Origin: Caulobacter sp.
GTDB lineage: Bacteria; Pseudomonadota; Alphaproteobacteria; Caulobacterales; Caulobacteraceae
DNA: 42,604 bases
Assembly (NCBI GenBank): GCA_030652755.1
Contig: JAUSPV010000249.1
Span: 1-42,604 of the forward strand
Direction: 5' to 3'
Of this stretch, positions 1-12,011 are shown in pieces (the stretch's first letter is position 1; the number at the start of each line of letters is the position of its first letter). Position numbers and translations under genes: made by a program. The notes under the pieces were generated by a model. The model was not told the origin of the DNA, ran no database searches, and worked only from the letters and a program-made list of their open reading frames with translations.

Positions 1-20
1 CCCCCCCCCCCCCCCCCCCC
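1..20. other. Run of 20 C at window edge
   Basis: The window opens with 20 consecutive C residues and then ordinary sequence. Nothing else in the window has a homopolymer of this size. I read it as a contig end, padding or sequencing artefact rather than biology. It matters because the first gene is transcribed toward this edge, so its downstream neighbours cannot be judged. Confidence 0.7.
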
Positions 21-34
21 AAAGGCTTGGCGCG

Positions 35-478
35 TCAGCACCAGCAGGCGAGCTCGGTAAATCCGGTTCCGATGGGATAGCCGGTCACTTTCGCTCCTGC
101 CGTGTCGAGCCAGGCGTGGGCGTCGAGCCCGCCGGCTTTGCGCGCGACGCCGAAATGCAGTGCGCTCTGGATGCCGCGCCGTCGCAGCATCATTTTCGCC
201 GCGACACCCTGCTGCAGGCAGACGGCCCTGAAGGGCGCCTTGGCGGCCATCAATCGCACGGCCCACCCCACGGCCGTGGCGACGGCGGTCTCTCTCGGAT
301 CGTCGCCCGATTTATCGAGTCGTTCGGCGGCGACCGCCGGCGGACAGACTTGGCCCAGGTGCGCCGCGACCACGCGGAAGGGGAGCAGCACCAGCGCCAC
401 CCGCGCCAGAGCCAGCCAGATAATCGCCTCAAGGAGGAGGGCCCGCTGTGTGTGCGTCATCCCCCTGAGCGTGTTCAT
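35..478 (-). CDS. Lasso peptide biosynthesis B2-type leader protease (transglutaminase-like)
   Basis: About 147 residues, usual for stand-alone B2 proteins, which cut the leader from a lasso-type precursor peptide. The cysteine-protease triad is visible: Cys87 in RAVCLQQG, His121 in DAHAWLD and Asp125, with the family's C-terminal strand ending GFTELACW. The N-terminal part (residues 11-42) is hydrophobic and arginine-edged, as in the family. The frame is open to a GTG at 538; I chose the ATG at 478 for length, and the ATG at 460 is also possible. None has a convincing ribosome site. No RRE (B1), asparagine-synthetase-like cyclase or precursor lies upstream, where the antiporter operon ends; any partners must be beyond the left edge. 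The family call is firm, the pathway is inference. Confidence 0.75.
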   Translation of the reverse strand: MNTLRGMTHTQRALLLEAIIWLALARVALVLLPFRVVAAHLGQVCPPAVAAERLDKSGDDPRETAVATAVGWAVRLMAAKAPFRAVCLQQGVAAKMMLRRRGIQSALHFGVARKAGGLDAHAWLDTAGAKVTGYPIGTGFTELACWC

Positions 479-656
479 TTTCCGCAGAATCAACCGACTG
501 CCCCAAAGGCGACGCCCGTATGGAACGTGGCTTGCCACTACACCGGCAAGTTAGCGTCAGACCCGTCCCGCCGCCAGTCAGGGCAAAGTTGCCGCTGGCC
601 GATACGCGCGTCAGGTCATGCAGAGCGCCAGCCGTCCACGGCGGGCGTTTCCGTCG

Positions 657-1109
657 TCATTCCCCACCAACCTCATCGGCCGATCGCGCGCCGCCGGTCT
701 CGTCCTGCTCCGCCGCGACGGTCTTCCCGGCGCCGGCGAAGGTCGCCCAGTCAGAGGTTCCCGGGGGCGAGGGGAGACCGTCGGAGATGTTGTCGGAGGG
801 ATTGGGATCGATACCACGGCCCTGGCGATGGATGTGGGCCTTGGCGATCATGTTGGCCGAGACAGGCGCGGTCAGGAACAGGAACAGCGTGATCAGCAGT
901 TCGTGGGCCGAGTAAGTTCCGCCGAAGACCGGGAAATAGATCATCGAGGCGATCAGGCAGGATCCGACGCCCAGGGTGGTGGCCTTGGTCGGTCCGTGCA
1001 GCCGGGTCATCAGCGACGGCAGTTTGGCCAGGCCCCAGGAGCCGACCAGGATGAATATCCCGCCGACGACCAGCAGAAACGAAATCAGCAGCTCGGCGAC
1101 GAGGGTCAT
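657..1109 (-). CDS. mrpG: Monovalent cation/H+ antiporter subunit G
   Basis: Small three-helix membrane subunit of the Mrp/Mnh/Pha multi-subunit cation/proton antiporter. The first ~105 residues match the family, with helices near residues 5-25, 45-65 and 68-90 and the conserved segment KLPSLMTRLHGPTKATTLG. It is last in the operon and its start overlaps the subunit F stop by four bases, so translation is probably coupled. The protein runs to 150 residues: a hydrophilic, Pro/Gly/acidic tail of about 45 residues follows the family core, with no recognisable domain. No clear terminator is seen in the 118 bases before the next gene. Confidence 0.9.
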   Translation of the reverse strand: MTLVAELLISFLLVVGGIFILVGSWGLAKLPSLMTRLHGPTKATTLGVGSCLIASMIYFPVFGGTYSAHELLITLFLFLTAPVSANMIAKAHIHRQGRGIDPNPSDNISDGLPSPPGTSDWATFAGAGKTVAAEQDETGGARSADEVGGE

Positions 1110-1387
1110 TCGACGATGTCCCCCCGCAGGAGGAACTTGCAGTAGGCCACGGTGCCAACGAAGCCGACCATGGCCAGCAGCAGCGCGGCCTCGAAGTAGG
1201 ACGAGGTCGCGTAGGCGATTCCGAAGATGACGATCATGGCGATGGCGTTGATGGTCAGGGTGTCGACCGCCAGGATCCGGTCAGCCGACAAGGGGCCTCG
1301 CCACAGCCGGAACAGGTTCAACAGGATCGACGCGCTGACACAGATGATCGCGAACCCCAGCGCGAAGGGCAGTATGGATCCGGTCAT
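1106..1387 (-). CDS. mrpF: Monovalent cation/H+ antiporter subunit F
   Basis: 93 residues with three predicted membrane helices (about 5-25, 35-57, 60-82) and the conserved RGPLSADRILAVDTLT loop of the MrpF/PhaF family. A structural subunit of the Mrp complex in the inner membrane. It overlaps subunit E upstream and subunit G downstream by four bases each. Length is normal for the family and nothing looks broken. Confidence 0.92.
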   Translation of the reverse strand: MTGSILPFALGFAIICVSASILLNLFRLWRGPLSADRILAVDTLTINAIAMIVIFGIAYATSSYFEAALLLAMVGFVGTVAYCKFLLRGDIVE

Positions 1388-1875
1388 GCGAATACCTTCA
1401 TGAGACGCGCCTCGTAGCGTTGCTTGATGCGCGCGATTTCGGCCTCGGGATCGGCGACATCGATCGCGTGGACCAGCAGCGCCCGGCCGCAGCTGGAAAT
1501 GTCGCTCGAAACGGTGCCGGGGGTCAGGCTGATGGTGCCGGCCAGGGCCGTGATGGCCTCGGGCGAGCGGAGATCAAGCGGAATGACCAGCCATTGAGAG
1601 CGCAGATCCCGGTTGCGCCGCGTCACGATCAGCCAGGCGACCTGGAAGTTGGCGACGATGATGTCGAACAGGACGATCGCGAGATAGCCCAGCATGGCCG
1701 GCCCGAAGCGAAGCGTCGGTCGGTCCGGCCAGAAGCGACTGGTGACCAGCGGCACCAGAAGCCCGAAAACGACTGCGAGGAAGAGGGCGCCGAAGGTGAA
1801 CTGATTGACCAGCAGCATCCACACCACGCCGAGCGTGGCGCTGAGAACCGGATGGGGAAACAGGCGACGGATCAT
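1384..1875 (-). CDS. mrpE: Monovalent cation/H+ antiporter subunit E
   Basis: 163 residues. Two or three N-terminal hydrophobic segments are followed by a soluble C-terminal domain with the family signature around SLTPGTVSSDIS and a conserved LLVHAIDV strand. MrpE is required for assembly of the antiporter. Four-base overlaps with subunit D upstream and subunit F downstream keep it in the same transcript. Length is typical. Confidence 0.92.
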   Translation of the reverse strand: MIRRLFPHPVLSATLGVVWMLLVNQFTFGALFLAVVFGLLVPLVTSRFWPDRPTLRFGPAMLGYLAIVLFDIIVANFQVAWLIVTRRNRDLRSQWLVIPLDLRSPEAITALAGTISLTPGTVSSDISSCGRALLVHAIDVADPEAEIARIKQRYEARLMKVFA

Positions 1876-3413
1876 CGGCGGCCTCCGGATCGCGGTCCCA
1901 GAACGGCGTCAATATAGCCGGCGGGTTCGAACAGCTGTTGGGCCGCCGCCGCGGTATAGGCGGTGACCGGGCCCGCCAGCACCGTCAGGCCGGCGAGCGT
2001 CAGCAGAAGGGCCCCCGCCGCCGCCACGCCCCCCCGTTTGCCCCGCAGGGATCGAAGCGTGATCTCGCCCTCGATCGCGGCGCTCTTCCAGAAGATGGTG
2101 CTGCCCGCGCGTGCGAAGGCCAGCACGCCCAGCACGGTGGTGGTCAGGATCACGGTCCAGATCCAGACCGCCTGGGACGAAGCCCGCACGCCATCCAGCA
2201 CCAGCAGCTTGCCGACAAAGCCGGACAGAGGCGGAAGGCCTACGGTGGCGATGGCCGCCAGGAAGAACAGTCCCGACAGCAGTTCGATCTGCCGAAACCT
2301 CGGGGCCAGCGTGATGGCGTCGCCGTGTTCGGCGCGTCTCTTGGCGATCAGGTCGACGACGAGGAAGAGCGCCGCGCCGGCCAGGGTCGAATGCAGGATG
2401 TAGAAGAGCGCCGGGCCCATCGCCTCGACCGTGAACACGGAAACGGCGCACAGCAGCGTGCCCATCGACCCGACCACGGCCCAGGCCGCGAGATCCCGCA
2501 AGCCGCGCGCGGCGAACAGGCCGACGAAGCCGATGACGGTCGTCACCAGCGCGGCCGGGAGGATCCAGGGGGCCGCCACATGGGCCAGATCGCCCGCGGC
2601 GTCGCCGAAGATGAGGGTGTTTGTGCGGATGATGGAATAGGCCCCGACCTTGGTCATGATGGCGAACAGCGCCGCGACCGTACCGGTCGTCGCCGCATAG
2701 GCGCCCGGCAGCCAGAAATGCAGCGGCGCCAGGGCGGCCTTGAGCGCGAAAACCGTGGTCAGCAGGAGGGCGGAGGCGGCGATAAGGCCGTGATCGCCCG
2801 GCGGCGCCGCCGCCACGCGAACCGCCAGATCCGCCATGTTGAGCGTGCCTGTCACGCCGTAAAGCAGGCCGACCCCGACAAGGAACAGCGTCGATCCCAC
2901 CAGATTGATGATGACATACCGGACGCCCGCCTTGAGCCGCTCGGCTCCCTGGCCGTGCAGCATCAGGCCATAGGAGGCGATCAGCAGCACTTCGAAGAAG
3001 ACGAACAGGTTGAACAGGTCCCCGGTGAGGAACGCGCCGTTGAGACCCAGCAACTGGAACTGGAACAGAGGATGGAAGTGCCAGCCCTTGCGGTCTGTCC
3101 CGGTGCTGATCGCGTAGACCATGACGATCAGCGCCAGCACGGCGGTCACCAGCAACATCATCGCCGACAGGCGGTCGAGGACGAGGACGATGCCGAAGGG
3201 CGCCCGCCAGTTGCCGACCGCATAGCTCTGGATCACGCCGCCGTCGGCTTCGTTCACCAGAACGCAGGCCGCGACGACCAGCATGACGCACGACCCGATC
3301 GAGGCGAAGCGCGACAGGACCAGCTGGTGGCGCAGGAACAGCAGGATCGCCGCTCCCATGACGGCGGGCAGGAGCACGCTGGCGACAACCCAGTAGGAGA
3401 CGATCAGGTTCAC
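1872..3413 (-). CDS. mrpD: Monovalent cation/H+ antiporter subunit D
   Basis: 513 residues, a 14-helix proton-translocating subunit homologous to NuoM/NuoN of complex I. The essential membrane glutamate lies in FNLFVFFEVLLIASYGLM (about residues 130-147). The proton-channel region with a lysine is in FWLPGAYAATTGTVAALF followed by IMTKVGAY. It forms the antiporter core with subunit A. The start overlaps the subunit C stop by four bases, and the first ATG of the open frame fits homologues. Confidence 0.95.
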   Translation of the reverse strand: MNLIVSYWVVASVLLPAVMGAAILLFLRHQLVLSRFASIGSCVMLVVAACVLVNEADGGVIQSYAVGNWRAPFGIVLVLDRLSAMMLLVTAVLALIVMVYAISTGTDRKGWHFHPLFQFQLLGLNGAFLTGDLFNLFVFFEVLLIASYGLMLHGQGAERLKAGVRYVIINLVGSTLFLVGVGLLYGVTGTLNMADLAVRVAAAPPGDHGLIAASALLLTTVFALKAALAPLHFWLPGAYAATTGTVAALFAIMTKVGAYSIIRTNTLIFGDAAGDLAHVAAPWILPAALVTTVIGFVGLFAARGLRDLAAWAVVGSMGTLLCAVSVFTVEAMGPALFYILHSTLAGAALFLVVDLIAKRRAEHGDAITLAPRFRQIELLSGLFFLAAIATVGLPPLSGFVGKLLVLDGVRASSQAVWIWTVILTTTVLGVLAFARAGSTIFWKSAAIEGEITLRSLRGKRGGVAAAGALLLTLAGLTVLAGPVTAYTAAAAQQLFEPAGYIDAVLGPRSGGRR

Positions 3414-3756
3414 CGGTCGCTCTCCGCGTCCGGCGTTCCGTCAACCCGGTCGACGCCCGTCTCCAGAAAACTGCGCAGGGCCAGCACCACCACGAAGGCG
3501 GTCATGCCAAAGGCGATCACGATGGCGGTCAGCACCAGAGCCTGGGGGAGGGGATCGGTGTAGCCCTCCGCCGCCTTGTCGTAGATGGGCGGCCGGTCGA
3601 TGACCAGACGGCCCATGGCGAACAGGAAGACGTTGATCGCGTAGGACAGGAAGGCCAGCCCAAGCACGACCGGGAAGGTCCGTCGGCGCAGGACAAGGTA
3701 GACGCCGGCGGCGGTCAGAAGGGCGATGGCCGACGCGACCAGAAGCTCAAGGCTGA

Positions 3757-3760
<4 letters not shown>
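3410..3760 (-). CDS. mrpC: Monovalent cation/H+ antiporter subunit C
   Basis: 116 residues, NuoK-like, with three membrane helices (about 3-22, 29-49, 72-95) and the family segment DPLPQALVLTAIVI. It partners subunits A and D in the membrane arm. Four-base overlaps at both ends. A short charged tail follows the last helix. Confidence 0.94.
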
Positions 3761-6618
<2,858 letters not shown>

Positions 6619-6971
6619 GGTCAGGCCTTCGCGGAGCAGGGAGCGGTGTGAGGGGCGCGCCGCTCTACGAGAGGCGTCACCGTCATCCTAGCCGAAGAAG
6701 GTCGTGCGTGGCCACCGGGTGATCCCGCCGACCGCCGACTTCATGCGGGTGATCGACGTCAAGTTGGGCTCCACCGGTTCGAGCCTGGATGGCGACATCC
6801 CCTCGCACCGGCCGCTGGAACGTCGGCGGCCTTGAGCCCTTGGCCCTTGATCGTGAACTCCGCCCTTTTCATTCATTTAGCGCTAAGTTAATGGACGAGA
6901 GCGTCGGCTTTTTGCTGTCGCTTCACCGTCCGGAGAGACGGAGGAGGGCCGTTCAGGAGGGTGTTATCGGT
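6619..6971. other. Intergenic region between antiporter operon and acyl-CoA synthetase
   Basis: This 353-base divergent gap must hold the promoters for the antiporter operon (minus) and for the acyl-CoA synthetase gene (plus). The operator candidate at 6870-6893 is its only clear element. Short open frames on both strands around 6690-6880 show no recognisable protein. Confidence 0.6.
6870..6893. promoter_or_regulatory. Palindromic operator candidate, copy 1 (TetR site)
   Basis: A 24-base imperfect palindrome, arms CATTCATTTAGC and GCTAAGTTAATG (10 of 12 pairs), with a perfect TTAGCGCTAA core. A near-identical copy lies at 9261-9284 in the tetR/TonB-receptor gap; the shared stretch is TTTCATTCATTTAGC-R-CTAAGT. 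It is the only AT-rich patch before the acyl-CoA synthetase gene, about 80 bases from its start. I infer it binds the TetR protein encoded at 8448-9140. Confidence 0.7.
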
Positions 6972-8429
6972 ATGTCGAATGGTGTCGCGTTGAGCTCAAT
7001 TCTGGCCCATCACGCACGTCACGCCCCCGCGCGGATCGCGTTGTTCGTGGACGGCGTCCCTGTCCGCTACGACGAGCTGGACGCGCGCTCCAATCGGCGC
7101 GCCCGCATGCTGGCGGCGCACGGCGTCGGCTTCGGCGATTTCGTCACGGTCGCGCTCCCCAACGGCATCGTGTTCTACGAGACCGTCTTCGCGATCTGGA
7201 AGCTGGGGGCGATCCCGAACATTGTCGCCGCCAAGCTCGCCCGTCCCGAGATGGAAGCCATCCTCGAGATCGTTCGACCCAAGGCGTTCATCGGGGGCTC
7301 GACGGCCCCCGGCATTCCGGTGATCGCCGATGAGGGTGGAGCACTCGATCAGTACTCCGCGGACCCACTCCCCGAAGTCGTCTCTCCGCACTGGAAGGCG
7401 ATGACCAGCGGCGGCTCGACCGGCGTCCCCAAGGTGATCCTCGACGCGATGCCCGCGAGATGGGACCCGCGGAACGGGTTCCTGGAGCAACGCCCCGGGG
7501 ACGTCATCCTCAACCCCGGGCCGCTCTATCACAACGCCCCGTTCCACTGCATCACCATGGGCCTGTTCGTCGGCGCCACGATTGTCGAGATGGGCAAGTT
7601 CGATGCGCTGCGGGCGCTGGAACTGATCGAGGCCCACGAGGTGAACTGGGTCACGATGGTGCCGACAATGATGCATCGCATCTGGCGCCTGGATGCCGAT
7701 GTCCGCTCACGCTTCACCCTGCCCGGCCTGCGCATGATGTTGCACATGGCGGCGCCCTGTCCGCCATGGCTCAAGGAGGCGTGGATCGGCTGGCTCGGAA
7801 GCCAGCGGGTCTGGGAATACTACGGCACGACCGAGGGAATCGGATCGACGATGATCTCGGGCACGGACTGGCTGGCCCACCGTGGCTCCGTGGGGCGGGT
7901 TCGCGAGGGGTATGAACTGCGAATCCTCGACGAAGCCGGGCGGCAACGTCCCGTCGGCGAGGTCGGCGAGGTCTACTTCCGCCCGCACGGCGGCGCGGGG
8001 TCGACCTATCGGTATCTCGGAAGCGAGGCCAAACGCATCGGCGAATGGGAGACTCCCGGCGATCTCGGGTCCGTGGATGAAGAGGGCTACCTCTATCTTT
8101 CCGACCGTCGCAACGACCTGATCATATCGGGCGGGGCCAACATCTATCCCGCCGAGGTCGAGGCGGCGATCGACGCGCATCCGTCGGTCCGGACCAGCGC
8201 GGTCATCGGTTTGCCGGACGAGGAGTGGGGCGCGCGCGTCCATGCGATCGTGCAACCGGTCGACGGGGCGACCCTCGACGAGCGCGAGCTGCTCGCGTTC
8301 GTCACCGAACGGCTCGCGCGCTACAAGATGCCCAGGGCCATCGAATTCACCAGCGAGCCGTTGCGGGACGAGGCCGGCAAGGTGCGTCGGGCCGCGCTTC
8401 GCGCCGCCAGGCTGGAGCGAGCGGGGTGA
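6972..8429 (+). CDS. AMP-forming acyl-CoA synthetase (bile-acid-CoA-ligase-like)
   Basis: 485 residues. ANL-superfamily enzyme that adenylates a carboxylic acid and transfers it to CoA. The phosphate loop is TSGGSTGVPK (145-154), followed by EYYGTTEG, the SDRRNDLIISGGANIYP hinge and the C-terminal catalytic lysine in DEAGKVRR. Overall style resembles bile-acid and long-chain acid ligases, but the substrate cannot be read. The open frame reaches back to 6789; I chose the ATG at 6972 because AGGAGG lies at 6955-6960 and family alignment starts there. With the receptor, esterases and transporter downstream it probably activates the acid released by those hydrolases. Confidence 0.88.
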   Translation: MSNGVALSSILAHHARHAPARIALFVDGVPVRYDELDARSNRRARMLAAHGVGFGDFVTVALPNGIVFYETVFAIWKLGAIPNIVAAKLARPEMEAILEIVRPKAFIGGSTAPGIPVIADEGGALDQYSADPLPEVVSPHWKAMTSGGSTGVPKVILDAMPARWDPRNGFLEQRPGDVILNPGPLYHNAPFHCITMGLFVGATIVEMGKFDALRALELIEAHEVNWVTMVPTMMHRIWRLDADVRSRFTLPGLRMMLHMAAPCPPWLKEAWIGWLGSQRVWEYYGTTEGIGSTMISGTDWLAHRGSVGRVREGYELRILDEAGRQRPVGEVGEVYFRPHGGAGSTYRYLGSEAKRIGEWETPGDLGSVDEEGYLYLSDRRNDLIISGGANIYPAEVEAAIDAHPSVRTSAVIGLPDEEWGARVHAIVQPVDGATLDERELLAFVTERLARYKMPRAIEFTSEPLRDEAGKVRRAALRAARLERAG

Positions 8430-8447
8430 AGCCGCGCGACGGCCAGC

Positions 8448-9140
8448 CTAGGCCGATTGCGATTTCCTGCGCCGATAGAGGGCCTCGAACCCGGCGGCCA
8501 TGAAGGTCACGAACCGGTCCCGCACGGCCTCGAAATCGTCCGAGGCGCACAGGTTGCCTGACAGGCGGTCGATGCGGCCGGTTCGCGACAGGATCAGGGA
8601 ATAGGCGCCGGATGTGAACTGGAAGCTCCAGAACAGATCCTCCGCCTGGGCGTCCGGCAGCGCCTTCTGCAGCAACCCGATGAGCCGCAGCACGAGGGGG
8701 TCGAAGTAGGTGTCCATCTTCTCGGCGCCATAGCCGGGGGCGTTGTTCACCTGCGAGAAGATGCGACCGAAGTTGCGCCAGCCCTCGTCGCCGGCGACGT
8801 AAACGTCGAAGGCGCCGTCGTAGTAGGCCCGGAGCGCTCCCTCCAGGGTCGGATGGTCGCCGACCTCGGCCTCATAGGCATCAAGGCCGGCCGTTCGCGC
8901 CGTGACCGCATACTCGACCCGACGCTCGAAGACAGCGTCGAACAGCGCCTTCTTGCCATCGAAGTAGTAGTGGATCAGGGCCGGATGTATGCCCATGCGG
9001 TCGGCGACATCCTTGATCGTCACGCCGAAGTAGCCGAGCTGGGCGAACAGGTCCTCGCTCGTATCGAGGATCAGCTTGACCGTCGCGGCCCGCTGCTCGG
9101 CGCGCTTGTTGCCGCCCTCCCGTTTCGGCTTTGCTGCCAT
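8448..9140 (-). CDS. TetR-family transcriptional regulator
   Basis: 230 residues. The N-terminal HTH (about 20-70) reads LFAQLGYFGVTIKDVADRMG then HPALIHYYFDGKKALFDAVF, the normal TetR pattern; the rest is an all-helical ligand domain. The frame continues upstream to 9572, but the ATG at 9140 gives the family N-terminus. It is divergent from the TonB receptor and tail to tail with the acyl-CoA synthetase. A palindrome at 9261-9284 lies in its own promoter region and a copy lies before the synthetase, so it is likely a local repressor that answers to the substrate or its CoA ester. Confidence 0.9.
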   Translation of the reverse strand: MAAKPKREGGNKRAEQRAATVKLILDTSEDLFAQLGYFGVTIKDVADRMGIHPALIHYYFDGKKALFDAVFERRVEYAVTARTAGLDAYEAEVGDHPTLEGALRAYYDGAFDVYVAGDEGWRNFGRIFSQVNNAPGYGAEKMDTYFDPLVLRLIGLLQKALPDAQAEDLFWSFQFTSGAYSLILSRTGRIDRLSGNLCASDDFEAVRDRFVTFMAAGFEALYRRRKSQSA

Positions 9141-9260
9141 TTCTCGCCGGCTTCCCTCATCGGACGCGTCCGGGGAAGGCGCAGTCCACTCGTCACATTG
9201 GAACGCGGGACGATGAGGCGGCGACCTTGCCGGGTCAAGCGACGCGGCCTGCGCGCACAA

Positions 9261-9284
9261 ATTCCACTTAGTGCTAAATGAATG
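9261..9284. promoter_or_regulatory. Palindromic operator candidate, copy 2 (TetR site)
   Basis: Arms ATTCCACTTAGT and GCTAAATGAATG around a TTAGTGCTAA core; it is the reverse complement of the copy at 6870-6893 with few changes. It sits about 120 bases before tetR and 65 bases before the TonB-receptor start, so one site could control both. Pairing of two copies at the cluster's promoters is seen; binding by TetR is inferred. Confidence 0.7.
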
Positions 9285-9348
9285 AAATTGACGAAGCGCT
9301 GCTCTTCGGGTTAGCCCTACGGCAAGCAAACAAGAACGGGAGGGTTTC

Positions 9349-11973
9349 ATGGTCAGGGTTGGTAAGGTTTCAAAGCAAATTGCCCTGTCAGGCACAGCGA
9401 TGGCGGCTGCCCTGATGATGGCGACCGGCCCCGTGTGGGCCCAGACTCCGGCGGCGTCTCCGGACCGGGCCGACGAGCCGACCACGATCGACGAACTGGT
9501 CGTCACCGGGACGAGCATCCGGGGCGTTCCGCCCGTCGGGTCGAACCTGATCAGCGTCACGCGCGAGGACATTCAGGCCATCGGCGCGGCCAACACGCCC
9601 GATCTGATCGCCACCGTCCCGCAGCTGAACAGCTTCAACACCGCGCCTCAGGCGAGTCTGGGCGGGTTCGGGTCCTTCGCCCCGGGCATGCGCGGTTTGC
9701 CGGCGAGCGCGACACTGCCGCTGATGAACGGCCACAGGCTGGTCGCCGCCGCCGCCAATGAAACCAATCCCGACTTCCCGCTCATCCCCGGACTGGCCAT
9801 CGAGCGCATCGAGGTCATCGCTGACGGGGCGTCGTCGATCTACGGTTCGGACGCCGTCGCGGGGGTCATCAACTTCATCACCCGCAAGAACTTTTCAGGC
9901 TTGGAAGTCTCCGCCAGCTACGGCGTGGGCGACGAGTACCATGCCGGCTACATTGGCGGGTTGTTCGGCAAGGACTGGGAAAGCGGCTCGTTCCTCGCGG
10001 CCTATCAGTACACCGAGAACGAGAACGTCACCGCCGGCGACAGGGACTATCGCGTCCAGGATTTCCGGCCGTTCGGCGGCATCGACACGCGCGCGACATC
10101 ATGCCCCGCGCCCAATGTTCTGGCTGACACGTCCTTCTGGTCGGTGATGCAGGGCGCGCCGACCTTCGGCGCGGTCAACTACTGCGACAATGGCGCGGTG
10201 GCGGACCTCTATCCGAAATCGCAGATTCACAGCGTCTTTGTGTCGGCGCGCCAGGATCTTACGGACTACGCCACCCTGTGGGGCGAGATCCTCTACTCGG
10301 ACCGTCAGGACGAGCTGCGCGCGGCGCCGCCGGCCCAGACGGTGTTCCTGTTCAACACCAACCCGTTCTTCCAGGGCCCGGTGGGCGCGACCAATGCCTA
10401 CGTCCTGTTCCGGCCGGACAACATCATCGGGGCGGATCACTTTCTCAACACCGACGAGCGCCGCGTGGGCAATTCGTCCTTCGGCGTCGACTTCAAGCTG
10501 CCGAGCGACCTGAACCTGAGCGTCTATGGCTCCTACAACTGGGCCGACAACGACGCCTTCATCCCGCAGATCAACGCCGCGGCGCTTTCGGCCGCCGCCG
10601 CCGGGACGACGCCGGCCACCGCGCTCGATCCGTTTGGACTGGGAACATCGCCTGCCGTGCGCGCCGCCATCCTCGACTCCTCGACGGATGTCGCCATCGA
10701 GCAACGGACCAGCCTCGGCGCGGTGAAGCTCGACGGACCGCTCATGGAACTGCCCGGCGGAACCTTGCGGTTTGCCGTGGGCGGGGAAATCCGGCGTGAG
10801 ACCTTCGAGCAACGTGGCTTCGTCGGCGCCACCGCCGTCCCCGAGAGCCTGGAGCGCGACATCAGTTCGGTCTACGGCGAGCTGTTCATTCCCATCTTCG
10901 GCGAGGGCAACGCCAGGCCTCTGATGCGCAACCTGGCGCTGTCGCTCTCCGGCCGCTTTGACGACTACAGCGACTTCGGATCGACCAGCAATCCGAAGGT
11001 CGGCGTGAACTGGGAACCGGTCGAGGGCGTCACCGTCCGCGCCTCCTACGGCACCTCGTTCCGGGCGCCGGGCCTGCGCCAGGTCGGCGCCACCGTCGGA
11101 TCCTACTATCTGAGCGCCAGCCAGTCGGCGACCTACGCCAACGATCCGACCCGGGGCGCGACGCAGGTCAACACGGTCTACCTGCTCGGCGGCAATCGCG
11201 ACCTTCAGCCCGAAGAGGCCACGACCTACTCGTTCGGAGCCGCGGTCAACCCGACCTTCCTGCCGGACCTTCGTGCGAGCCTGACCTACTACAACATCGA
11301 GTACACCGACGTGATCGGCACGCCGACCGTACCCTATGTCTTCACGGATCCGACCTTCGCCGCGCTGGTGTACCGCAACCCGACCCCGACCCGGCTCAAC
11401 GCCCTCCTGGCGCTCGCCGCGCCCGTCAACCTGCCGGCGCCGCTGCCGGCGATCGGCAACGTTCTTGACCTGCGGCTCAACAACTTCGGCATCCGCAATA
11501 CCGACGGGCTCGATTTCGACGTCAACTATCGATGGACGACGGACTTCGGGTCGGTCTTCGCCGATCTGGCCGGCAACTATGTGCTCAACTTCGACACCCA
11601 GTTCTCGCCCGGCGTGGCGGTCTCCGACAGCCTGAAGCTGGGCGTGCCGCGCTGGACGGCCCGGGGGACGCTCGGAGTCGACGCCGGTTCAATCTCGGTG
11701 GTGAGCTTCGTGAACTACCGGGACGGGATCAGAAACAACCACACCACGCCCACCGGTGTGACCGCCTACGAGGCTGATCCCTACACGACGGTGGATCTGC
11801 GCGTCATCTGGACCCTTCCGGACGGCGGCTGGACCAGCGGCACGGTTCTGACCCTGCAGGTCAATGACCTGTTCGACGCGGAGCCGCCGTTCTTCCCGGC
11901 CACCGACGGCGTCGGCGGCGCCTACAACCCGATCGGTCGGTCGGTGGCCGTGAGCATGCGCAAGACGTTCTGA
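9349..11973 (+). CDS. TonB-dependent outer-membrane receptor
   Basis: 874 residues. Signal peptide [15 protein letters not shown]... with cleavage near MATGPVWAQ (about residue 32), a TonB box IDELVVTG (48-55), a plug domain to about residue 180 ([20 protein letters not shown]), then a 22-strand-type barrel ending in the outer-membrane signature [10 protein letters not shown]. It takes up a large or scarce substrate across the outer membrane using TonB energy. GGGAGGG just before the ATG supports the start. No FecI/FecR pair is nearby; control is probably through the adjacent TetR site. Confidence 0.93.
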   Translation: MVRVGKVSKQIALSGTAMAAALMMATGPVWAQTPAASPDRADEPTTIDELVVTGTSIRGVPPVGSNLISVTREDIQAIGAANTPDLIATVPQLNSFNTAPQASLGGFGSFAPGMRGLPASATLPLMNGHRLVAAAANETNPDFPLIPGLAIERIEVIADGASSIYGSDAVAGVINFITRKNFSGLEVSASYGVGDEYHAGYIGGLFGKDWESGSFLAAYQYTENENVTAGDRDYRVQDFRPFGGIDTRATSCPAPNVLADTSFWSVMQGAPTFGAVNYCDNGAVADLYPKSQIHSVFVSARQDLTDYATLWGEILYSDRQDELRAAPPAQTVFLFNTNPFFQGPVGATNAYVLFRPDNIIGADHFLNTDERRVGNSSFGVDFKLPSDLNLSVYGSYNWADNDAFIPQINAAALSAAAAGTTPATALDPFGLGTSPAVRAAILDSSTDVAIEQRTSLGAVKLDGPLMELPGGTLRFAVGGEIRRETFEQRGFVGATAVPESLERDISSVYGELFIPIFGEGNARPLMRNLALSLSGRFDDYSDFGSTSNPKVGVNWEPVEGVTVRASYGTSFRAPGLRQVGATVGSYYLSASQSATYANDPTRGATQVNTVYLLGGNRDLQPEEATTYSFGAAVNPTFLPDLRASLTYYNIEYTDVIGTPTVPYVFTDPTFAALVYRNPTPTRLNALLALAAPVNLPAPLPAIGNVLDLRLNNFGIRNTDGLDFDVNYRWTTDFGSVFADLAGNYVLNFDTQFSPGVAVSDSLKLGVPRWTARGTLGVDAGSISVVSFVNYRDGIRNNHTTPTGVTAYEADPYTTVDLRVIWTLPDGGWTSGTVLTLQVNDLFDAEPPFFPATDGVGGAYNPIGRSVAVSMRKTF

Positions 11974-12011
11974 TCCTTGTCAGGCCGGCAAGCGGCGGAA
12001 GCATCCCGTAT

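Noticed and set aside
1938-3563. Very long plus-strand frames opposite the antiporter genes (also 4066-6168 and 40513-42336 minus)
   Set aside because: They are antisense shadows in GC-rich DNA: composition is Arg/Gln/Asp-rich without any domain, and the opposite strand encodes clear conserved proteins.
6690-6876. Short frames on both strands between the antiporter operon and the CoA ligase as a gene fragment
   Set aside because: Neither strand gave a recognisable family, start or ribosome site.
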